Shown here piece by piece: positions 52,997-62,008 of a stretch of 64,000 nucleotides of DNA. The DNA lies in assembly GCF_900115465.1 (NCBI RefSeq), contig NZ_FOWN01000011.1:1-64000 (forward strand), written 5' to 3'. The position numbers and the translations under genes are program-made. Position 1 is the first letter of the stretch. Every line of letters begins with the position of its first letter. The stretch comes from Halolactibacillus alkaliphilus (GTDB taxonomy: Bacteria; Bacillota; Bacilli; Bacillales; Amphibacillaceae). The notes below the pieces were generated by a model. It was not told the origin of the DNA and ran no database searches. It saw only the letters and a list, made by a program, of their open reading frames with translations.

Positions 52997-54490
52997 ATGG
53001 AATATGTATTAGGCGTTGACTTAGGAACAAGTGCCGTTAAAGTGTTATTAGTGTCAAAAATAGGTGACGTCGTTGACGAGGCATCAGAAAGTTATCCGCT
53101 GTATCATGACCAACCAGGCTACAGTGAACAAGACCCAGAAGATTGGGTTAAAGCGACTAAAACAGCGATTAAAATCCTAACGGATAAATTAGAAGATAAC
53201 ACGGCGATTAAAGGGATGAGTTTTTCTGGTCAAATGCACGGGCTTGTCTTATTAGATAAAGACAAAAAACCACTCAGACGCGCGATTTTATGGAATGATA
53301 CAAGAACAACTGAAGAATGTCGTGAGATTGAAGCGATGGTAGGGATTGAGACCCTGCATAGTGAAACGAAAAATCCTGCCCTTGAAGGCTTCACGCTACC
53401 TAAAATTTTATGGGTGAAAAAACATGAACCAGATATTTTCGAACAAGCAGATGTCTTCTTATTACCAAAAGACTATGTGCGTTACCGTATCAGTGGTGAC
53501 GTATCAATGGATTATTCTGATGCGGCAGGAACGTTACTCTTAAACGTTGAGAAAAAAGCGTGGAGTACAATCATGTGTGAAAAAACAGGCGTCGATATTA
53601 ACCTTTGCCCGGCGCTTGTTGGCTCGTATGATCATACCGGTACAGTACGAGAAGAGGTTGCGTCAGAAACAGGCCTATCAACGGATTGCCAAGTTTTTGC
53701 CGGTGGTGCTGATAATGCGTGTGGTGCGATTGGCGCAGGAATCCTGCAAGATGGTTTAACGCTTGCGAGTACCGGAACGTCGGGTGTTGTTTTATCATAT
53801 GAAGAAACAGGCGATAAAGACTTTGCTGGTCAAGTCCACTACTTTAACCACGGGGACCCAGAAGCTTATTACACAATGGGCGTCACCCTTGCGGCTGGCT
53901 ATAGCCTAAGTTGGTTTAAAGACACGTTCGCTAAAGAGATTAGCTTTGAAGAACTTGTCGCAGAAGCACATGCATCAACAGTTGGCGCCAAAGGCTTATT
54001 ATACACCCCGTATATTGTTGGGGAAAGAACACCTTATCCAGATAGTCAAATTCGCGCAAGCTTTATAGGAGCGCATGCCAGTCATACGCGGGGAGACTTT
54101 GCCCGAGCGGTGATTGAAGGAATTACGTTTAGTTTAAATGAGTCGGTGCATATTTTCCGTGCGAAAGGTAAAACGATTAATAAAGTCGTTGCCAGTGGCG
54201 GCGGAGCTAAGAGTGACTTATGGCTTCAAATTCAAGCCGATGTCTTTGATGCGGAAGTAGTGACGCTTCAAAATGAACAAGGACCTGGAATGGGGGCAGC
54301 GATTCTAGCGGCTGTTGGCACAGGCTGGTTTACTGACCTTAAGAGCTGTGCAAAGACCTTTGTTCATTACGGGAAGAGCTATCAACCGGTTGAGGAGAAT
54401 AAACAAGCCTATCAACAATTGTTTAGCTTATATCAACAAGTTTATAATCAAACAAAAACAATCAGTCATGACTTAGCGGCCTTCCGCTAA
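52997..54490 (+). CDS. xylB: Xylulokinase
   Basis: 497 residues, FGGY carbohydrate kinase. N-terminal phosphate loop 'VLGVDLGTSAVKVLLV', 'MSFSGQMHGLVLLD' (substrate), 'YSDAAGTLLLN' and 'VVASGGGAKSDLWLQIQADV' (FGGY signature region). It makes xylulose 5-phosphate for the pentose phosphate pathway. GGAGGCG precedes the ATG. The GH10 gene follows after 16 bp. Confidence 0.96.
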   Translation: MEYVLGVDLGTSAVKVLLVSKIGDVVDEASESYPLYHDQPGYSEQDPEDWVKATKTAIKILTDKLEDNTAIKGMSFSGQMHGLVLLDKDKKPLRRAILWNDTRTTEECREIEAMVGIETLHSETKNPALEGFTLPKILWVKKHEPDIFEQADVFLLPKDYVRYRISGDVSMDYSDAAGTLLLNVEKKAWSTIMCEKTGVDINLCPALVGSYDHTGTVREEVASETGLSTDCQVFAGGADNACGAIGAGILQDGLTLASTGTSGVVLSYEETGDKDFAGQVHYFNHGDPEAYYTMGVTLAAGYSLSWFKDTFAKEISFEELVAEAHASTVGAKGLLYTPYIVGERTPYPDSQIRASFIGAHASHTRGDFARAVIEGITFSLNESVHIFRAKGKTINKVVASGGGAKSDLWLQIQADVFDAEVVTLQNEQGPGMGAAILAAVGTGWFTDLKSCAKTFVHYGKSYQPVEENKQAYQQLFSLYQQVYNQTKTISHDLAAFR

Positions 54491-54506
54491 TAAAGGAGCG
54501 ATAGAG

Positions 54507-55487
54507 ATGACGACATTAAAGGATTATTTTCGCTCCGACTTTTTGATTGGAGCGGCGATTAACGAAGAGACGATTAAAGCTGATCAAGACTTATTAAAAC
54601 AAACATTTAACTCTATTACGGCTGAAAATGAAATGAAGTTTGAAGAAATTCACCCAGAACCTGATCAGTATAACTTCGATGTGAGTGATGCCTTTTTAAG
54701 TTTTGCGAAAGCGAACGAAATGGGCCTAAGAGGACATACGTTAGTGTGGCATAATCAAACACCGGATTGGTTCTTTCAAGATGATGAGGGAAACGATGTG
54801 TCGCGTGAGGTGTTACTTGAGCGCATGAAAGATCATATTGATACCGTTGTCGGTAGATATAAGGGCGAAATTTATGCCTGGGATGTTGTCAATGAAGCCA
54901 TTTCTGATGAAGCGGGTGTTTTCTTTAGACCGTCTAAATGGTTATCGATTATCGGGGAAGACTTTATTGATTATGCATTTCAATATGCTCATGCGGCGGA
55001 CCCGGGTGCGTTACTGTTTTACAATGATTACAATGAATCAAACCCAGAAAAACGAGAGAAAATCTATGCGCTTATTTCAGGTATGAAAGCGCGTGGGGTA
55101 CCGATTCACAGCATGGGTATGCAGGCGCATTGGAATCTCTATGAGCCGCATTTGGATGATATTGAACAAGCTATCCTTCGTTACAGTGAATGTGACGTTT
55201 TAATTCATATCACTGAAATGGATGTATCCATGTTTAAGTTTGATGATCAGCGCACCGACTTAACGGCACCAACAGCAGCGATGTTAGAAAAGCAAGGCGA
55301 ACGCTACAAAGCTTTCTTCGATCTCTTTAAAAAACATGCCTCAGTCATTCATGCGGTAACGTTTTGGGGTGTATCTGATCGCTATACGTGGCTAGATGAT
55401 TTCCCTGTCAGAGGGCGTAAAAACTGGCCATTTCTTTTTGATGAGAATAATCAACCCAAAGCATTTGTGAAAGATTTATTGAAATAA
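54507..55487 (+). CDS. GH10 endo-beta-1,4-xylanase, intracellular
   Basis: 326 residues with no signal peptide, the catalytic barrel only. 'TAENEMKFEEIHPEPDQYNF', 'GHTLVWHNQTPDWFF', acid/base Glu130 in 'WDVVNEAISD', 'GMQAHWNLYEP' and nucleophile Glu237 in 'ITEMDVSMF'. It resembles the intracellular Geobacillus/Paenibacillus GH10 enzymes that cut imported oligosaccharides after GH67 action. The secreted xylanase that would feed the importer is not in this window. AAGGAGCG precedes the ATG, and a strong terminator follows. Confidence 0.96.
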   Translation: MTTLKDYFRSDFLIGAAINEETIKADQDLLKQTFNSITAENEMKFEEIHPEPDQYNFDVSDAFLSFAKANEMGLRGHTLVWHNQTPDWFFQDDEGNDVSREVLLERMKDHIDTVVGRYKGEIYAWDVVNEAISDEAGVFFRPSKWLSIIGEDFIDYAFQYAHAADPGALLFYNDYNESNPEKREKIYALISGMKARGVPIHSMGMQAHWNLYEPHLDDIEQAILRYSECDVLIHITEMDVSMFKFDDQRTDLTAPTAAMLEKQGERYKAFFDLFKKHASVIHAVTFWGVSDRYTWLDDFPVRGRKNWPFLFDENNQPKAFVKDLLK

Positions 55488-55516
55488 TGACAACGAGCAT
55501 AGGTGTCATAGTGGAT

Positions 55517-55548
55517 AAAAACCAAGTCGAAAGTGACTTGGTTTTTAA
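55517..55548 (+). terminator. Terminator after the GH10 gene
   Basis: AAAAACCAAGTC (55517-55528) pairs perfectly with GACTTGGTTTTT (55535-55546) around GAAAGT. It ends the xylA-xylB-GH10 unit. Confidence 0.92.
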
Positions 55549-55635
55549 TCTTTAGGTGAACTTTAAGCCGTATTAGAGGACGTAAGTTCAACTGGTGAAA
55601 TCAGAACTGTTCACATTGTCTAGGTATAAGTAAAA

Positions 55636-55656
55636 AGCCACTGCGAGGCAGTGACT
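55636..55656 (-). terminator. Terminator of pdxK
   Basis: On the minus strand AGTCACTGC (55656-55648), loop CTC and GCAGTGGCT are followed by TTTTTA. It lies 30 bp after the pdxK stop. Confidence 0.82.
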
Positions 55657-55685
55657 TTGGTTTGACTATTCTTTTGGTTGAGTGC

Positions 55686-56480
55686 CTATTTTTGATTGTA
55701 AGCCCCGTGCATGACAGGACCGACAAAGTCATTTAATTTAAAACCGTGCGTGATGGCTGCATGAACGAAATCTTTTGCTTTAGTGACGGCTTCTTTTACG
55801 GAGTCACCATTGGCTAAGTTTGAGGTGATTGCTGCCGCAAACGTACAACCTGCCCCGTGATTATAGCTTGTTTGGAGTTTTTCTTTTTCTAACACAACAA
55901 ATTCATGACCATCATAGAATAGGTCAATCGCTTCTTTATTCATAAAAGCTTTGCCACCTTTAATGACGACACTTTTCGCGCCTAGATCAACAATTTTTTG
56001 AGCAGCTTCTTTCATCTCATCTAATGTTTGGATTGGATCCATTTGTGCTAGTTGGCTTGCTTCAAATAAGTTTGGTGTTGTTACTGTTGCAAGGGGTAAT
56101 AGTAACTCGCGCATCGCGTCAGTATTTTCAGGCTGTAATACTTCGTTCTCACCCTTACATACCATCACCGGGTCAATAACCACAAGGTCGATGCCGTGTT
56201 CTTTTATTTTTTTTGCCCCAAGTTTAATTATATCAACAGAACCTAACATCCCTGTCTTCATTGCATCAATACCAACAGATAAAATCGTATCTAATTGTTT
56301 TTCGACGATAGTGACATCAATCGCGGTAACGTCATGCGCCCATGTCTCAGGCTTCATCGCCACAATAGACGTAATGGCAGTCATACCATAGACGTTATGT
56401 TCTTGAAATGTTTTTAAATCTGCTTGAATTCCAGCGCCACCGCTAGAATCTGATCCTGCAAGTGTTAAAGTTTTTTTCAT
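55686..56480 (-). CDS. pdxK: Pyridoxine/HMP kinase (PdxK, ThiD-like)
   Basis: 264 residues, ribokinase fold. 'LAGSDSSGGAGIQADLKTFQ' at the N-terminus, 'MKTGMLGSVDII', 'VIDPVMVCKG' and 'NHGAGCTFAAAITSNLANG' (anion hole with catalytic Cys) match B. subtilis PdxK, a ThiD-related enzyme that phosphorylates pyridoxine, pyridoxal and pyridoxamine. A role as HMP kinase in thiamin synthesis is possible. GGAGGAAG lies upstream of the ATG. It is a single gene with its own terminator. Confidence 0.9.
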   Translation of the reverse strand: MKKTLTLAGSDSSGGAGIQADLKTFQEHNVYGMTAITSIVAMKPETWAHDVTAIDVTIVEKQLDTILSVGIDAMKTGMLGSVDIIKLGAKKIKEHGIDLVVIDPVMVCKGENEVLQPENTDAMRELLLPLATVTTPNLFEASQLAQMDPIQTLDEMKEAAQKIVDLGAKSVVIKGGKAFMNKEAIDLFYDGHEFVVLEKEKLQTSYNHGAGCTFAAAITSNLANGDSVKEAVTKAKDFVHAAITHGFKLNDFVGPVMHGAYNQK

Positions 56481-56894
56481 GTCATCTTCCTCCTTGGAAT
56501 GATACCTCGCTTTAATACACAGAGTGTACCGCTAGGCATGTATTTGCCTATTGTCTTATCATAACACGATTTTCAAAAAATAAAAAAGAGTAAACACACA
56601 TAAAACAAGTGGTATAGCCATGTACATTTAAGAAAGCGAGAACAACTTTAAATAGCAGGTAATAAGTGTTTACTCATAAAATATCATCGCATCGATTATT
56701 GGGCGTGTATTTTTTTAAAAAGGGAATACTAACATTCTTCATTGCCAAATTGGAACAAATTTATATCATTTTGATGAGAAATTTCGTATGATTAAGGTAT
56801 GAATATAGTAAAAATCACGGTATATATTGAATCAACTGTCACATTCACTTATAATTTACTGCAGTGTGAGTCTTTTTTAGGAAGGGAACTTTTT
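56481..56894. other. Intergenic region between pdxK and the permease genes
   Basis: No supported gene. A 10-bp inverted repeat GAGTAAACAC (56588-56597) / GTGTTTACTC (56666-56675) spans 68 nt. An in-frame extension of the next gene begins at 56799 but lacks a ribosome binding site. Confidence 0.4.
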
Positions 56895-57152
56895 ATGACC
56901 ACAAATCCATCAAATGAAACAAAAAAAGTATTTATTGAGGTATGGGAAGATGTCATTGCGATTCCCGATTTAGTTATCTCAGTTATCATCACGGTATCAT
57001 TTACGATGATTTTATACGCATTAGCACCTGAAAGACCCCCGTTTCCACTTATATTCGGACTCATTGGTGCTCTTTTTGGTTTTGGTTTAAGTGTATTTTT
57101 AATCAAACCTAAACGGACGGTAACGCTTATTAAAAGTAAGGAGGACAAGTAA
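56895..57152 (+). CDS. Small two-helix membrane protein next to a TctA-like permease
   Basis: 85 residues with hydrophobic helices at about 25-45 and 52-70 and a basic C-terminus. No family is certain. Its position directly before a TctA-type permease (stop and start codons adjacent) suits a reduced TctB-like small subunit, by context only. The start at 56895 has AGGAAGGG upstream; the frame extends to 56799 without a ribosome binding site. Confidence 0.65.
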   Translation: MTTNPSNETKKVFIEVWEDVIAIPDLVISVIITVSFTMILYALAPERPPFPLIFGLIGALFGFGLSVFLIKPKRTVTLIKSKEDK

Positions 57153-58499
57153 ATGGATGTCTTTCTCCTTATGCAACTTTTAATTGCAGCTGTGGCAGGT
57201 GCGCTTTTATACACATTAATTGGTATTGCGCCAGGAACAGATGAAACGGCTGTCTTAGCACCAGTGACGCTCGTGTTGGTCTTGACCGGTCTATCGCCAA
57301 TAATTATACTTACTTTTTTCATTAGCGCAATTGTTGCTAAGAAATTAACTGACTCTATTCCCGTAGCGGTTGCTGGTATTCCAGGCGGTGTTATGGCAGC
57401 GCCGATGGTGGAACATGCGCTTGTATTAAAAAAACACAACCGGGCTGATTTGGCCATTAGAAAGATGGCATCAGGCTCGGTTATTGGCACATTGATCAGT
57501 GTGCCGTTGAGCTTATTGTTAGCCCAGCAATTATTGCCATTTGCGGATGCGGTAAGAACTTATGCTAACCCGTTATTTTTCTTTGGCGCCATTTTTTTAG
57601 CCCTTATGTCACGGGAAAGGATAGTGAGTTTACTCGCGATTCTCCCTTTGGCTATAGTGATTCAGGGCTTACGCGAACTATACTGGTCAGTCGGTGTTGT
57701 ACCGGAGAATGAAACAGTGTTCACGTCGTTTTTCTTAGGGATCACTATTGGTCCAGTGTTACTCACTTTATTTGAGTTATTTAATACGAAAAAGCGTCAA
57801 GCTGTGCCAAAACACGATGCTAAGGAAGTAAAGTTGCGTGATCAGCATCATATTAAGGGGCTTCATCCATTTAAGATACTCTCAAAAGAAGAATTAACAT
57901 GGAGCACATTATCAAGTGTGTTTGGTTCCTTTTTATTTATTCTTAGTCCTGTAGGCATTACCATTCTATTAGGTGAAGTGATCTCTAGTCGGGTGAAAGA
58001 TCCGATTAGAAAGGCCAGTCTTGCGATTAGTAGTATGGACGCCTTAACCAATGCTGCTTATATTTCGGGAACATTAATCCCCCTTATTGCTTTAGGTGTC
58101 CCACTTTCACCTGTAGCTATTGGTCCAGGTGGTGCTTTGTTTAACGCACCACCCGTCTTTAATGAGACGTATAATATGCACCACGCTTTGTCCATGTCAG
58201 AGTTTGTAGTGGCGACGGTAATAGGTGCAGCAGTGGCTATTTTAATTACGTATTTTATTATTGTAAAATACGCTGAATCGATTTGTTACGTTGTGTTTAA
58301 ATATATCCCGCATGAAGCTTTGCTAGCACTTTTTATCGGTTTAGTTGTGTTACTTAGTTTTATGGACGGTGGGTTGCTTAACGTCTTTGGTGTCGGTCTT
58401 ATTGCGATTGTGGCTGGCTACTTCCATCGACTCGGTATGAATTACGGTGTGCAGTTTATGGTGCTTTATGCAGCGCCGTGGCTTATCGGCCTATTCTAA
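57153..58499 (+). CDS. TctA-family (tripartite tricarboxylate transporter) permease
   Basis: 448 residues, about ten hydrophobic helices. 'LIGIAPGTDETAVLAPVTLV' near residue 22 corresponds to the PG-containing TctA signature loop, with 'GIPGGVMAAPMVEHALVL' (about 75-92). TctA forms the large subunit of secondary carboxylate transporters that normally need a TctC binding protein, which is absent here. AAGGAGG lies upstream. Mevalonate kinase begins 27 bp after its stop with its own site, so the permease may be in the same transcript. The substrate is unknown. Confidence 0.7.
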   Translation: MDVFLLMQLLIAAVAGALLYTLIGIAPGTDETAVLAPVTLVLVLTGLSPIIILTFFISAIVAKKLTDSIPVAVAGIPGGVMAAPMVEHALVLKKHNRADLAIRKMASGSVIGTLISVPLSLLLAQQLLPFADAVRTYANPLFFFGAIFLALMSRERIVSLLAILPLAIVIQGLRELYWSVGVVPENETVFTSFFLGITIGPVLLTLFELFNTKKRQAVPKHDAKEVKLRDQHHIKGLHPFKILSKEELTWSTLSSVFGSFLFILSPVGITILLGEVISSRVKDPIRKASLAISSMDALTNAAYISGTLIPLIALGVPLSPVAIGPGGALFNAPPVFNETYNMHHALSMSEFVVATVIGAAVAILITYFIIVKYAESICYVVFKYIPHEALLALFIGLVVLLSFMDGGLLNVFGVGLIAIVAGYFHRLGMNYGVQFMVLYAAPWLIGLF

Positions 58500-58526
58500 T
58501 ACTAGACAATTAAAAAGGAGACAAAT

Positions 58527-59525
58527 ATGGTCACAAACAAAAAGCGCCTCGGTGTAGGCTTAGCACATAGTAAACTTATATTAATTGGTGAACATAGTGT
58601 TGTATACGAAAAACCAGCGATCGCCATTCCGTTTGAATCAGTATGTAGTGACGTGCAGATTGAACAGTCTTCAGGTCCAGTGACGCTAGTGAGTCACTTT
58701 TATAATGGTACGCTTGAAGAATTGCCAGAAAAATTATTAGGACTAAAGCATGTAATTAAAGCAGCATGTGCGAACGTTAATCAGCCTGTAAAAGACTTTA
58801 CTATCCAACTAAGATCAACGATTCCTATTGGTCGAGGACTTGGATCGAGTGCTTCAATTGCGGCTAGTATAGCGCGGGGAATCTTTGACTACTTTGAGGA
58901 AGAGCTTTCACTACCTGTGTTACGTGAGTTAGTTGACGTATCAGAAACATACGCTCACGGAACGCCGAGTGGTATCGATCGAGAGGCTGTCATTATCGAT
59001 GAACCGATCTGGTTTGTGAAAAACCAGCAGGTTGAGCCAATTGAGTTAAAAGAACCTCTTAACATTATTGTAGCTGATACGGGTCGAATTGGTGATACAC
59101 ATGCAGCTGTTAGTTCGGTAAAAAAAAGGTTAATAGATAAACCACAGGAAACCAAAAAGATACTTAATCAATTAGAAACTCTAACAAGAGATGCTCGAGA
59201 CCGACTAAAACAAGGCGACATAGCCGCCTTGGGGGAAATATTAACCTCTGCACATAGACATTTAACGTCTTTAGGTGTAAGCGATGACGGATTGAATCGC
59301 TATGTAGAGATTAGTCTAAATAGTGGGGCTGTTGGGGCGAAATTAACCGGTGGAGGACGCGGTGGCTGTATGTTTGCTTTAGCAGATTCAGTAGAAAGCG
59401 CTCAGAAAGTTGAACAGGTTTTGATTGAAGCGGGTGCGAAAGAGACCTGGTATATCCAATTAACGAATGGGGTGAAAACAGATGAAAAAAACAGCACGTG
59501 CACACACGAATATCGCTCTTATTAA
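58527..59525 (+). CDS. mvaK1: Mevalonate kinase
   Basis: 332 residues, GHMP kinase. 'HSKLILIGEHSVVYEKPAIA' at the N-terminus, the ATP loop 'IPIGRGLGSSASIAASIARG' (about 92-111), 'HGTPSGIDREAV' (catalytic Asp) and 'KLTGGGRGGCMFAL' near the end. It phosphorylates mevalonate to mevalonate 5-phosphate for isoprenoids. AAAAGGAG precedes the ATG. It overlaps mvaD by 44 bp. Confidence 0.96.
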   Translation: MVTNKKRLGVGLAHSKLILIGEHSVVYEKPAIAIPFESVCSDVQIEQSSGPVTLVSHFYNGTLEELPEKLLGLKHVIKAACANVNQPVKDFTIQLRSTIPIGRGLGSSASIAASIARGIFDYFEEELSLPVLRELVDVSETYAHGTPSGIDREAVIIDEPIWFVKNQQVEPIELKEPLNIIVADTGRIGDTHAAVSSVKKRLIDKPQETKKILNQLETLTRDARDRLKQGDIAALGEILTSAHRHLTSLGVSDDGLNRYVEISLNSGAVGAKLTGGGRGGCMFALADSVESAQKVEQVLIEAGAKETWYIQLTNGVKTDEKNSTCTHEYRSY

Positions 59526-60459
59526 ATATTGGGGAAAGCGTGATGAGACACTGTTTTTGCCAACGAATAGTAGTTTATCGATCACCCTTGATCAGTTCTA
59601 TACCGATACGTCAGTAGAATTTGATGAAACGTTAGACCAAGATACGTTCACCTTGAACAATCAACCGGTCAGTGAAACAGAACGCATGAAAATTAGCCGA
59701 TTTTTAGATAAAGTTAGAACCTTTACTGGTGAGACGCGTTTTTGCCGGGTAGAGTCCATCAACCATGTTCCAACGGCAGCTGGCTTTGCGTCATCAGCGA
59801 GTGGGTTTAGCGCACTCGCCGCAGCGTCAGTAAAAGCGGCCGGAACTGAGGCAACATTAGAAGAATTATCGATCCTTGCCCGCCAAGGGTCAGGTTCTGC
59901 TAGTCGGTCTGTTTACGGTGGTTTTGTTGAGTGGCAGATGGGGGAGCGAGAAGATGGCCTTGATTCCTATGCGAAACAAATCTTACCAGAAGGCACGTTT
60001 GATGTCTCTGTCTTATCGGTGGAAGTCTCGACCGAACAAAAGAAAATCCTTAGTCGTGAAGGGATGAAACGTACCGTTGAAACCTCACCTTTTTACCAAG
60101 GCTGGCTTGATACAGTTGGTGAAGACCTTACACATATAAAAGACGCGATTTTACATCAAGACTTTACTCGCATGGGCGAGATTTTAGAATACAATGCACT
60201 GAAGATGCATGCGACAACACTTGGGGCAAACCCACCGTTTCTTTACTGGCAAAGTGCCACGTTAAAAGTCATGGAAGAAGTCCAAGCGATGCGTGAAAAA
60301 GGTTTAGAATGTTACTTCACAATCGACGCTGGACCAAATGTCAAAGTCATCACGACACCTAAAGCAGAAAAAGAGATAGAGAAAAAACTCAAATCAATCG
60401 ATGTGGTGAAAGAGATTTATCCATGTCGTGTTGGACCAGGTATCAGTTATATCGATTAA
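59482..60459 (+). CDS. mvaD: Diphosphomevalonate decarboxylase
   Basis: 325 residues. 'ARAHTNIALIKYWGKRDETL' and 'PTNSSLSITLD' at the N-terminus, 'VPTAAGFASSASGFSALAAA' (about 96-115, ATP loop), 'RQGSGSASRSVYGGFVEW' (about 133-150) and 'FTIDAGPNVKVI' near the end (catalytic Asp) are diagnostic. It makes isopentenyl diphosphate from mevalonate diphosphate. The GGGGTGAA site lies inside mvaK1. Confidence 0.97.
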   Translation: MKKTARAHTNIALIKYWGKRDETLFLPTNSSLSITLDQFYTDTSVEFDETLDQDTFTLNNQPVSETERMKISRFLDKVRTFTGETRFCRVESINHVPTAAGFASSASGFSALAAASVKAAGTEATLEELSILARQGSGSASRSVYGGFVEWQMGEREDGLDSYAKQILPEGTFDVSVLSVEVSTEQKKILSREGMKRTVETSPFYQGWLDTVGEDLTHIKDAILHQDFTRMGEILEYNALKMHATTLGANPPFLYWQSATLKVMEEVQAMREKGLECYFTIDAGPNVKVITTPKAEKEIEKKLKSIDVVKEIYPCRVGPGISYID

Positions 60460-60475
60460 TAAGGGGGCAGCGTTT

Positions 60476-61555
60476 ATGAACGCACATCGTTATACTATTC
60501 AAGCACCAGGAAAATTGTTTATCGCAGGTGAATATGCGATTACCGCACCAAATCAACCAAGTATTGTGGCCGCTATTGACCGTTATTTATCAGTTGATAT
60601 TCAGTCAAGTAAGTTGAATCGTATTGATTTCCCACAACTCGGACTAACCGATATTAATTGGCGGTTTGACAGTGAGAAGTTTAAGTTATCGGTCCATGAT
60701 GACCGTCTACATTTCTTTGCATCGGTGATGAAAACGATCTATCAGTATAAGGGAGGGGATACACCAGCGCATATTTTTGTGACAAGTGACCTTGACCATG
60801 ACGATGGAAAGAAGTATGGACTTGGGTCAAGTGCCGCATTTGTTGTCGCACTAACTGAAGCACTACTTCATTGTGGAGATAAGCAATCAGTCGATAAGTT
60901 AACGGTCTTTAAGCTGGCAAGTATTGCCCACTTTAAAGCCCAAGGCAATGGGTCATGTGCTGATATTGCGGCAAGTGTTTATGGAGGCCTCGTCTATTAC
61001 CGTAGTTTTGATTTTGACTTTTTAACAGACGCATTATCAAACAACGTCCCAGTAAAAGACCTTGTCCAAATGGACTGGCCGCACCTTCAAATTGAACCGC
61101 TGACTGTCCCAACGAGTCTGTATTTCATGGTCGGTTGGACAAAAGAAGAAGCACAGACAAAACCGTTCATCGAACGCTTCCAACAATTAAAAGAAACAGA
61201 TTTCGCGTCTTATCAATACTTTTTAGTCGAGACGGATACGATTGTGGAAACTTTACGCGAAAGCTTTAAAGACAACAATCAAACCGGCGTACTAGAAGGT
61301 ATTCGCGCCAATCGTCACCTACTTAGAGCACTCCAAGAAAAAATCGATGTACCGATTGAAACAGAAATACTCACAACATTAATTGATAGCGCAAAATCAG
61401 GGGCTTTTAAAACGTCAGGTGCTGGTGGTGGCGATTGTGGCATCGGCTTTGTCAGTGATAAAGTAGCGGTCAAACAAGTAAAAGAAGCCTGGCTAGAGCA
61501 CGGGATTGAGTATCTGGATCTGAACATCTCACCGTTTGGAGTCACTGTCAATTAA
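60476..61555 (+). CDS. mvaK2: Phosphomevalonate kinase
   Basis: 359 residues, GHMP kinase. 'APGKLFIAGEYAIT' at the N-terminus, 'KYGLGSSAAFVVALTEALL' (about 113-131, ATP loop), 'GNGSCADIAASVYGGLVYY' and 'KTSGAGGGDCGIGF' near the C-terminus. The start is the ATG at 60476 with AAGGGGG 8 nt upstream. The order mvaK1-mvaD-mvaK2 is the usual Gram-positive operon. The isopentenyl diphosphate isomerase (fni) that often follows is missing here. Confidence 0.96.
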   Translation: MNAHRYTIQAPGKLFIAGEYAITAPNQPSIVAAIDRYLSVDIQSSKLNRIDFPQLGLTDINWRFDSEKFKLSVHDDRLHFFASVMKTIYQYKGGDTPAHIFVTSDLDHDDGKKYGLGSSAAFVVALTEALLHCGDKQSVDKLTVFKLASIAHFKAQGNGSCADIAASVYGGLVYYRSFDFDFLTDALSNNVPVKDLVQMDWPHLQIEPLTVPTSLYFMVGWTKEEAQTKPFIERFQQLKETDFASYQYFLVETDTIVETLRESFKDNNQTGVLEGIRANRHLLRALQEKIDVPIETEILTTLIDSAKSGAFKTSGAGGGDCGIGFVSDKVAVKQVKEAWLEHGIEYLDLNISPFGVTVN

Positions 61556-61570
61556 TCGTCACTGAAGTAT

Positions 61571-61805
61571 ATGACTATCTTTTCTTGGTTTCCAACTTAT
61601 CGCGTTGATGGCACACGCTGAAGGGAAATTCTTAGAGGATTACTTCCCCATCATTTATAGTTGTCGCCTTCGAGCAACAAATCATCCGGGTAAACAAATG
61701 GTTCAAAAAGAGAAGTGGCTACACCCTGCCTACTTTAAAGACCATGAACCAGATACGATAGCTAGGGTGATTGAAACGAAAAAATTAGATTTATTTGATG
61801 AATAA
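61571..61805 (+). pseudogene. Short degenerate gene remnant
   Basis: An ATG at 61571 opens MTIFSWFPTYRVDGTR and stops at 61619-61621. This resembles the N-terminus of SsuD-like LLM monooxygenases ('...WF.PT..DG'). In another frame, 61608-61805 stays open for 66 residues, ending 'IARVIETKKLDLFDE', without a ribosome binding site. The simplest reading is a gene reduced by an internal deletion and frameshift. The C-terminal part is not recognised. It occupies the place where fni might be expected but does not look like it. Confidence 0.35.
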
Positions 61806-61807
61806 AC

Positions 61808-61841
61808 AGGCGCCCTATCTTAAGCGATGGGGCGCCTTTTG
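61808..61841 (+). terminator. Terminator closing the mevalonate region
   Basis: AGGCGCCCTATC (61808-61819) pairs with GATGGGGCGCCT (61826-61837, one G-U) around TTAAGC, followed by TTT. 61842-62008 shows no supported gene. Confidence 0.9.
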
Positions 61842-62008
61842 TGTTAATAATGCAATGCCATTTTATCGTTACTTGAGCATTTATAATATGACAATACAAA
61901 TGCTAAACCAAGCAATAAGATAAGACGCCAACTATTAAAACGAGGAAAATGATCGTATGCTTACCGTAAAGGTGTTTGTGTCAGGTTACTCCAAGTGACC
62001 GCAAAAGA

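Noticed and set aside
61842-62008. Minus-strand hydrophobic frame resembling a small membrane peptide
   Set aside because: No start codon with a ribosome binding site; stops interrupt all frames.
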